From the NCBI GenBank assembly GCA_930367215.1, contig OV884057.1, positions 265,192,339 through 265,256,338 on the forward strand: a stretch of 64,000 bases of DNA, given 5' to 3'. The DNA is from Pollenia angustigena. Its lineage: Eukaryota; Arthropoda; Insecta; Diptera; Polleniidae. Position 1 is the first letter of the stretch; each line of letters starts with the position of its first letter. Positions 56,699-64,000 of the stretch are shown piece by piece. Below the pieces are notes generated by a model. That model had not been told where the DNA came from, did not search any database, and saw only the letters and a list, made by a program, of their open reading frames with translations. The position numbers were made by a program, and so were the translations under genes.

Positions 56699-57113
56699 AC
56701 CCTGCAAATAATAGGACCAGTCCAAACACGCGTGTAAAGAGTAGTCCACAAGGGACCAGGACTAGTCCACAAGTAACCCAAACGTATGGAAAAAACCTGG
56801 TCTATTTAACATTACGATGTCCTAGGAGAGGACCATATAACCCACCTTTGGACCACTAAGGAGTAGTTTTAAAACTACTCCATGGTATATAACCCACCTT
56901 TGGACCAGTTAGGAGTAGTTTTAAAACTACTCCATGGTATACTCAAGAGGATTAGTTTTGAAGTCGTTTAAACACGAAAGCATGTCGTTAAAAAACGAAG
57001 ACATGTCGTCTCACTACAAACACTTTTTAACAATGACATGGTCCATGCTTGCATTACATCGGACTAGTCCATTTTATCAAAATGGGTCAGGTGGTCCAAT
57101 TTTATTTGCAGGG
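56699..57113. mobile_element. MITE with CCCTGCAAATAA ends and duplicated palindrome
   Basis: CCCTGCAAATAATAGGACCA at the left (56700) is inverted against CCCTGCAAATAAAATTGGAC read from 57112. Inside, a 52-bp unit is tandemly repeated, each copy bearing GGAGTAGTTTTAAAACTACT + CC, a perfect 22-bp palindrome (56860-56881 and 56912-56933). GGACCA/GACTAGTCC motifs are spread through both halves. Confidence 0.65.
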
Positions 57114-57159
57114 AAAGTATTGACCGATACAAGTAACTTTCGATACGTTATTGATACTA

Positions 57160-57417
57160 TTCTGCCGACACAAGTGTCACACGTCCTGGCGATGTCAATT
57201 GGCCGTCACGATCATGTGATTTGACACCGCTGGACTTCTCTTTTTGGGGATATTCAAAATAAAAAGTGTATATCAATTAGCCAAAACAATGAAAGAACTA
57301 AAAGATGAGATAATTCGGCACATTAACGTAATTGAATCTCAATTATGCCTTAGAATCATTGAAGTATGCCACCGAATCCTTGGCGATCATTTGGTCGATA
57401 TTTTGTTTAACACTTAA
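57160..57417 (+). pseudogene. Tc1/mariner-type transposase C-terminal relic
   Basis: The plus strand reads 'TRPGDVNWPSRSCDLTPLDF' + 'SFWGYSK', a stop, 'KVY', then 'MKELKDEIIRHINVIESQLC' and 'IIEVCHRILGDHLVDILFNT' to a stop at 57417. 'WP.RS.DLTPLDFflWGy.Ks.VY' with the acidic residue in 'DLTPLDF' is the last catalytic block of mariner-like DDE transposases. The downstream helix and 'GgHl.DilF' ending are also typical. An in-frame stop, a frameshift and a shortened region before 'GDHL' show decay. The N-terminal DNA-binding part and the first two catalytic residues are missing; a MITE (56699-57113) lies immediately upstream. Confidence 0.75.
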
Positions 57418-60280
57418 TTGCCATAGATCCTTCTATCGTAATAAAAAAATATTAAGATAATTATCTGAAAACTTTTTGTTTCATTTACAATTTTAACTTT
57501 TGTGTTTTGGTTGGACCACTATTAACATTGTTGGGCTCATATCTAGTAGATCCCGACCATTGTTATCAGGAATTTTGAAATTTAAATTTCTGTATTTAAT
57601 ATGTAAGTTCCAATTTTAAAATTAATTAAAAGTTAGATAAGTAATTTTTTCCATTTTTTAAATTTCCCTTGACAAAATTATCTGGTCAGTACCAGTTTAA
57701 CAAAATATTTGTCCGGTATAACGATTTTGGCCAAATAAAAAAAAAATCATTGATAACAATTATTGATTTAGAACTTCATTGCAACATTAACTTAAATGTG
57801 TTAATAGCGTTAATTAGTCATAACATTTTTTGTTTAAATTAAATAGATTTCAAGAAAATCAATTGTCTTCTTCAATCTTAAAAAAAAACTGCAAGAAATG
57901 GTAGAAAATGGCAGGAATATGAGGTAAGACTGTGATAAAGTTGTTTAAATAGTGGTTGGAGAAACTTGTTTGTTGGACGGCATTAATTATATGCTTTTAA
58001 GTTGAAGTGCGCTAAGTAGTTGCAGACTTTAACACTTTATTATCATTAGCCGCTACAAACGAACTACACTGCACAATGTTGCAAATGGATTTGTAATGTA
58101 TGCAATATCCCAGCAAACAAACAGGCTTGGTCTAAAACTTCGAATGATTTAAATTATGCCCCTTCTTAAAAGTCAAACTTTTAGTTTGCTAAATGTTTGT
58201 GTAAATGAAAATTATTAAATTAAATTTTTTAGTCGGGATAAATATAAATTCAAATTAAATAAAATTAAGTTTAAAGAATTCTTCAAAATTTTGACTCAAA
58301 ATGTGAGTGAGTCAATGAAATTTTTAGACTTTGGAATATTTTGTTTGCCTACATTAATTTCGCGCTTAAATAACAAGGAATGGAAATTCTTGTTGCGCAG
58401 TGTAAATAACAAACATAAGAAGCAAAACAAAAACGTATTCGTGAGCGTGTAAAGATAAAAAGGTATTCTTCAAAACCTTTACTACTATTTAATTGGTAGT
58501 TTGAACTGTAAGAAGGAAGTATTTCAGCAATATAAATACGAAAGCCAACGGCTTAGAAAAATACATATCAAGAGCATCATCTTTTTATGACAAAATCATG
58601 AGAACGAATTTTATTTATTTAATTTTTCAATACAAAATTTATTTAAAAATACAGTGAATATTAAAATTAATTTTCTAGAGAATTTTGCTGCAAGAATAAA
58701 ACAAAAAGTCCTAATGCCTCGGGCAATGAGTGTGTGAATAAGCCAATGAAGGCTTCGATTTAAAAGTTTAAATAAATCTGACTAAATGCGTTAAAATAAC
58801 AAAAACATTATTATTATTGTTACTACGGACATGCAAAAATCACACAAGCAGCTCTGAATAAAATCTTACTTTCGAATTCTTCATTTCGCTCATTCCATAT
58901 AGATTACATGCCTGCGGGGCGGAGCTCCTTGAATTGCCTTTATTTTTCTGTGGGCTTATTCAGCTTTTTGTCTACTAAGCAATGGGCGAAATACCTGGCT
59001 CCCGCTCGCTGTGTACTTTTAAACTGATCACGATGATGAATGGATTCGATTGGAGCTCCACTAAAAAAAAGTTGAAGGGTGATAGAGGGATGTAGTTGAA
59101 TGTTATTTTAGTTTAACATGCATATGAGCAAAAGAAGGAAGCATTAAAACATAATTCATCAGCATCTCCTCCTTCAACAAAATAAAAGATAATAAAAAAT
59201 AACCTGAGCGATCATCATTCAACAACTTCTACAAAAAATTTATAAAAAATTATATCATACCAACACTGCACATTTTTCGTTCATTTTTGTTCTTTTAAAG
59301 TACCCTACATCCGTTATTAATTTTCTCAAATGCATTTAATTTTTTTATACCCAACTTCTGTTAATCCTTTATGCTTAATTTATGTTATAATTAAGTCAAA
59401 GAGATTTTAGGAACTCCCTATAATTTCTTACCTTCATTCTTTTGGACTTGAAATATGTAAATTACAGCCTTTTTGACAAACACGAGTACATATTTATGTA
59501 TGTTTGATTTCTCTTAAGTGATCTAATCGTATAGAGCAATTGAAAAACGATCAACTCTTACCATAATTGTTTCAACTGCTGCTGCGCCAAATCACTAACA
59601 AAACTTGAGGGCGGTTACGATGTGTACACTAGGGGGGTAACAAATTGCTTTCATTTTATATTTGTGGAAATATGCAAATGTTTGAGCTAAAAATAATTAT
59701 GAATGAATCAGTGTTATGCACACTTTAAAAATTTTAGAAGCAACAAAACCTTAACAGGTTAAATAAGTTTTTCTTCTGGTTGGGATAATGAAAAACTAAG
59801 TTTTGTCTTGTATTATTGCAAATTTATTTAACATTTACCGTATTAATTTTTAACATTTCGCCGTTTTCAAACTCTAAAAATTCATTCGCAAAATTAATAT
59901 TCGCAACCCCCTAATGCTGTTATCATCGTCCCACTTGATTGTTTTGTACGTAAAACCTTCTTACTGTGGGAATATTTTTGTTGCCTCTAGTTTAGAAGTT
60001 GAAAATTGTACTGCATACATATTTTATCATTAATTTAAGATCATCAGAATTTTATGCGATCTTTCTTTTTGGCTTTGCATGTGAACCAAAGATGTAAATA
60101 AGCAACTGATGCATTTAAAATATTTTGCACTTACAAGTTGTGTTATTTACTCTGCTGAACTTGAAACTGATTTGAGAAATTAATTTTTTTGGTTGAGTGT
60201 CCAAATGCTCTTAGGGTGGGCGTGTTGGGTTAGCATCGCCGCACAGTGCTTTGTTGCATAGACAAAAATAAGATGAAAAA
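57418..60280. other. Non-coding, largely unique-looking
   Basis: No gene, element end or strong repeat recognised over nearly 3 kb. A GC-richer segment (58905-59060, CATGCCTGCGGGGCGGAGCT, CTGGCTCCCGCTCGCTGTGT) stands out and might be a conserved regulatory block, but nothing specific can be read from it. Confidence 0.4.
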
Positions 60281-60285
60281 AATGT

Positions 60286-60741
60286 TTTCTAATTTTGACA
60301 TGATTGGAACCGCTGAATTTGTAATAAAAAACACTCTAAGCCTTTGTGACACTCCAAAAAGTGTCACAGTGTCCATGAACATTGTGACACTTTTGAAAAT
60401 GTCATAATGTCCGTGGGCATTAAGACACTTTGCAAACGGACATTATGTCATTTTTAAAAATGTCATAAGGTCCAATACAAAAAAAGATCTACATACACGC
60501 AGAGAAAAACATGTTTCTAATTTTGACATGATTGGAACCGCTGAATTTGTAATAAAAAACACTCTAAGCCTTTGTGACACTCCAAAAAGTGTCACAGCGT
60601 CCATGAACATTGTGACACTTTTGAAAATGTCATAATGTCCGTGGGCATTAAGACACTTTGCAAACGGACATTATGTCATTTTTAAAAATTTCATAAGGTC
60701 CAATACAAAAAAAGATCTACATACACGCAGAGAAAAACATA
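60286..60741 (+). repeat. Tandem duplication, 2 x 228 bp
   Basis: Two adjacent, nearly identical 228-bp units (start TTCTAATTTTGACATGATTG at 60287 and 60515; end ACATACACGCAGAGAAAAAC). Only a few differences, such as CACAGTGTCC/CACAGCGTCC. Each unit contains paired GTGTCAC/GTGACAC and GGACATTATG-type words. Confidence 0.85.
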
Positions 60742-60890
60742 TTTTATTAAGGCCAAAACCAACAAAACTATTTTTAAAGAAACTTATTTAACCATAATAT
60801 GGTTGTAGGTGACATTGATTTGGCTAAATTAAACATTATATGGTTAAACAATTTTTTAAAATGGCTTCGTTGTTTTTTCTCTGGGGGCAT
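60725..60890. mobile_element. CACGCA-family MITE, short copy 3
   Basis: CACGCAGAGAAAAACATATT at the left and, inverted at the right, CCCCCAGAGAAAAAACAACG. It contains AACCATAATATGGTT, the same palindrome as at 6081-6956. Confidence 0.55.
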
Positions 60891-60892
60891 AT

Positions 60893-61385
60893 ATTAAATA
60901 TATAACAGAAACACTTTTGGGCGCAACTAAAGCTTCTCTGTATAGCCGGCCTTCGGCCAGGCGCAATGATTTTCTTACTCTATGGTATAAAAAAGACCAG
61001 CTTCGCTAACTAAAGCTTTTCTGCACTGACGGCCTCTGGGCGGGCGCAAGCATTTTTTCCTTAATGGTATAACAGTAACCAGTTTCGCTAAGTAAAGCTT
61101 CTAAAATCTGCCTTGTTTCCGAACGAAGGCCGATTTCGCAGAGAAGCGAAGCCAGTATTTATTATACCATAAAGGCGAAAATTTTTGCGCCCGGCCGAAG
61201 GCCGGCTATACAGAGAAGCTTTAGTTAGCGATGCCGGTGTTTGTTATACCATAGAGGATAAAATCCTTGCGCCCGGCCGAAGGCCGGCTGTGCGAAGATG
61301 CTTTAGTTAGCGAAGCTGGTACTTGTTTTATCAAAGAGGAGAAAATCCTTGCGCCCGGCCGAAGGTCGTCTATGCTTTCGAGTTT
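60893..61385. repeat. GC-rich 82-bp repeat array in two opposing orientations
   Basis: On the plus strand the unit reads TTGCGCCCGGCCGAAGGCCG, then GCTATACAGAGAAGCTTTAG and TTAGCGAAGC, with copies at 61190, 61272 and 61354 (period 82). The left half (60920-61100) carries the same unit reversed (CTAACTAAAGCTTTTCTGCA; GCCGGCCTTCGGCC). The inversion point is near 61110-61140. GCCGGCCTTCGGCC can fold into a tight hairpin. It is far richer in GC than everything around it. Confidence 0.75.
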
Positions 61386-61545
61386 GTAAGCATGTTTTGG
61401 ACATTATGACACTCTACAAAGTGTCATAACGTCCACGGACTTTATGACACTGCTCTGATGGACATTATGAGACTTTTAAAATTGGCATAAAGTCCATGGA
61501 CACTGTGTCACTTTTTGACACTGGATGTTATGACATGCCACCTTC
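61385..61545. repeat. GTGTCATAA / GGACATTATGACAC repeat cluster
   Basis: TGGACATTATGACACTCTAC, AAGTGTCATAACGTCCACGG, GGACATTATGAGACTTTTAA and ATAAAGTCCATGGACACTGT are alternating direct and inverted copies of the words in the 228-bp unit upstream. Confidence 0.6.
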
Positions 61546-61581
61546 GTCAACATTCTTTGTATCTTTTAACTAGATAGTGCC

Positions 61582-62277
61582 TACGCTGATAAAAAATGCA
61601 TCTTCATATTGATGATGCCCTAACATCAGAATTGTGACATCAAAGTAACTACAAATGGCATCAATGATGGAAAAAGTAACATCAATCCAATGACTAGCGT
61701 CTTCGTACAATTGTGTCATTTTTTACATGTCATCTATTTTATGACTATAGTAACATCAATTCGATGCCACTATTTGTATATTATTAACATTATTTTCATG
61801 ATTACAATGTTTTATAAGAAGCAAAAATTCCTATATTCTATTTTTTAAAATTATTTAGTTAAATACATGAAATTTTTAAAGTAGAATGAGTACGAAAACC
61901 ATGTGGGGCTGTAAACAAAGGTCGTAATTTAACAAACGTGAAACAAACATATGTAACGGGTAAGTAAATAATAATATTCTCTCACTTCGACTAAAGTCAA
62001 TTCTGATGACTTTGAATTAATGACAAGCTGTCATTTAATTGGTGCTAATGTGTCCTTTCTCCGATGTTACTGCGTCATCGAACTGAGGACATGTCATCCC
62101 ATTTGTGTCATCCTATTGATGACGTAATTTCATTTTGGCCCTGATGACACTTTGGCCAAGTGGTGTTAAGGTTGACATCAACATGATGAACAGTGTCATG
62201 GAGTCAAAAACGAAGACACTTGTCATAGTACTAATGTCAAAATACATCAGCGTTATGACGCCTTTTCTATCAGTGTA
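61582..62277. mobile_element. TA-target MITE with ACACTGATA ends
   Basis: TA + CGCTGATAAAAAATGCATCT (61582) and, inverted, TA + CACTGATAGAAAAGGCGTCA (62277). Both inner ends are dense in TGATGTCAT-like words (TGACATCA, GTGTCATC, GATGACA). The interior is non-coding. Confidence 0.65.
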
Positions 62278-62615
62278 TTGTAAATTTTATATATTTAGCT
62301 TAATTATTTGAACAAATAGAATCTGGCAATTCATTTCTCATGGTGAGTAACATTTATTTTATAAATTTTCATATTAATTCGAATGTGCATTCTAAGTCAA
62401 ATTAAAATTTTTTAAAAGCCTTTATACTTTAATAGTGATAGAAAATATTCCTGGAAAATATTGAAGTAATAAGACTATGAAAGTATAAAAGCTTTTAAAA
62501 AGTTGTAATTTGATAATAATTTAATGAAATTTAGAACATAATTGGCACAAGGACCAAGTCAATTGAAAATGGGACGAATTCGTCTATAATTCCGCATAAC
62601 CCCTATACAAGCAAC
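62278..62615. other. Non-coding, no gene seen
   Basis: AT-rich sequence. Confidence 0.5.
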
Positions 62616-62742
62616 TTTCCGAAATAAGGTTCTTATGTCCATTAACCATCTTATTATGTTGGCATTAAGATTTAATTAAGTCCTAACCAAATTTCATCGG
62701 AATCGGTCCATTTCACGCCCGACTATACTTTCTTACTTGTAA
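62616..62742 (-). repeat. Fly dispersed repeat fragment
   Basis: On the minus strand it begins CAAGTAAGAAAGTATAGTCG then GGCGTGAAATGGACCGATTC, the same class of repeat as at 1405 and 14133. Confidence 0.5.
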
Positions 62743-63366
62743 TTGCGTTAGTAATAAAAAACTCGCACAAATACAATTTGATTTGCATACAAATTTGACT
62801 CCAGTTTGATGTGTTTACACGTAATCTCTTCAAATTTAATAAACATATGTACATACATGTGTATTTATGTATGTATGTTTTGTTTATAAATTTTTGAAAA
62901 AAAATTAATTTTTTATTGAAATTTTGTTATTTGGCAAATAATCAAGTTTAATGGCCTGAATTTGATGTGTGGCTGTGCTTAGCAAAAATTACCAACACAT
63001 ATTGTACGTTAGTTAGATGAATCAGTTTGATGTGTGGCCATGCCATGTCGCTTTAGAAATAAAAAATTTCAATTTTGTAATCTTTTTTTTTAAATTAAAA
63101 AAAAACTCATAAGATGCTTTAACGTAAAACTAGCACTTTGGGTTTGAAAAACTGTATTTGAAAATGGGAATAAGAACAGTCGACCACAACACGAAATTAA
63201 GTTAAAGCGGATTTAACCGGTATAAAAGTTGCAACGGTACCTCGAAAAAACAGGTGTTCTGATAACGCTGTCGATAAAATCAGTTCAGAAATGTATGAGT
63301 AATAAATGGTTTTTGTTTAAAAACTTTGTAAGGCTTGACTATGGAAATTTTAATATTGTTTCGCAA
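62743..63366. other. Non-coding, no gene seen
   Basis: AT-rich. The phrase TTTGATGTGTGGC occurs at 62961 and 63027, a small direct repeat. Confidence 0.5.
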
Positions 63367-63370
63367 GCCC

Positions 63371-63458
63371 ACATATCGTCGTTCGTAAATTATTGTGTTC
63401 TATAAGGGTTTATTTTACATATATTATAGAACACAATAATTTTCGAACGACGATATGT
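63371..63458. mobile_element. Micro-MITE, 88 bp, mariner-like
   Basis: ACATATCGTCGTTCGTAAAT + TATTGTGTTCTATAA (63371-63405) pairs with TTATAGAACACAATAATTTT + CGAACGACGATATGT (63424-63458) with one gap and one mismatch and an 18-base loop. TA lies at each end (CATA|TCGTCG...CGACGA|TATG). Confidence 0.75.
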
Positions 63459-63512
63459 CAAAGTTGAAAATAATGATCTCAAATCTTCTTGATGTAAGTC
63501 AATTTACAAATA

Positions 63513-64000
63513 CACTCAGGTCTCGTTTTATGCGGATTCAAATTTATGCGATTTAAAAATTAACGATTTGTTTTTAATTTTTACGGTTTTTGAAATTTTA
63601 AATGTTTTTAAGCTTTTTTACTGGTTTTAAATTAAACCAAGTTCGCATCACTGATATAATCGTTATAGTTTGTTTTATTTTGTGAATAAGTGTTTTTAAA
63701 CTGATGTAGAGCACATAATATGAGTTTTACAACGAAGGCTAATTTCGGTAAAAATAGAATCAAAAATTAGGTGGAAGTTAGAAAAATTTTAATTTAAATT
63801 TGTTTTTTCCTGTCTTTTACGGTACAAAAGAAATTTGCATAACTTTTAAACTAATAGAGGTCCCAAAATAAAACTTATACAATATGATAAGGACACAAAA
63901 GGCAAATTTAGATTAAAAAAAATAATAAAAAAATTAGAACTAAGTTAGAAAAATTTTGATTTTAATTGGTCATTTCCGGTTTTGCAGATGAACAATTTTT
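63513..64000. mobile_element. Possible pogo/Tigger-like element end, cut by the window edge
   Basis: TA + CACTCAGGTCTCGTTTTATG, with TTATGCGG and TTATGCGA words repeated at the start, resembles the ends of pogo/Tigger elements (recalled pattern 'CAG..TC...TTATGCGG'). Further in, a ~70-base segment around GTTAGAAAAATTTTRATTT is repeated at 63776 and 63945. Confidence 0.4.

Noticed and set aside
58905..59060. GC-richer segment considered as an exon
   Set aside because: Stops in all frames over the segment. Left as a possible non-coding regulatory block.

Overview
The window looks like a transposon-crowded, AT-rich stretch of a higher fly (Diptera, probably a calyptrate such as a blow fly or house-fly relative). 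The grounds are the base composition, CAA/CAG-rich coding sequence, short dispersed repeats with the fly-type signature 'CAAGTAAGA...TCGG...TATATACCC', and Helitron, hAT, TTAA, TA and PIF/Harbinger insertions packed inside one another. The species assignment is an inference; nothing here names it. There are no bacterial features, operons or CRISPR arrays.

Only one stretch looks like a host gene: a Gln/Asn/Thr-rich coding exon at about 38250-39207 that ends at a strong GTAAGT splice donor. The rest of that gene lies outside the window or was not found. The only long intact reading frame is the 715-codon reverse transcriptase/RNase H of a 5'-truncated non-LTR retrotransposon (10975-13122). It sits inside a hAT element (10771-13225) flanked by the 8-bp duplication ATAGCAAC. 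All other protein traces are broken: two or three hAT transposase fragments (84-457, 33549-33796, possibly 33041-33229), a transposon protein with an 'FFATSHGKG' motif (7978-8372), two non-LTR reverse transcriptase relics (28262-28905, 52128-52377), a MYB/SANT-like PIF/Harbinger accessory gene (49103-49658) and a mariner-type transposase end (57160-57417).

Layout: 1-5.5 kb holds a hAT end, a fly dispersed repeat, a TA-flanked element with a Helitron end nested in it, a large fold-back and a TTAA element. 5.7-10.5 kb is one TA-flanked element (TIR GGGTAAGTG) that has swallowed several others. 10.8-13.2 kb is the hAT/non-LTR nest. 15-24 kb has two more hAT elements with perfect 8-bp duplications and two TTAA families. 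24-36 kb is fold-back elements and relics. 36-42 kb is the quietest part and carries the host exon. 42.7-57.4 kb is again nested inverted repeats, a tRNA-like SINE candidate, a PIF/Harbinger element with TAA duplication and two more hAT elements. 60-62.3 kb holds tandem arrays, one of them GC-rich.

The most solid new observations are structural: five hAT insertions whose terminal repeats and 8-bp target duplications can be read exactly, a TTAA element whose uninterrupted paralogous site is also present in the window, a PIF/Harbinger element with a degraded accessory gene, two Helitron 3' ends, and several element families with arrays of short subterminal motifs. I do not see a previously undescribed multi-gene system.
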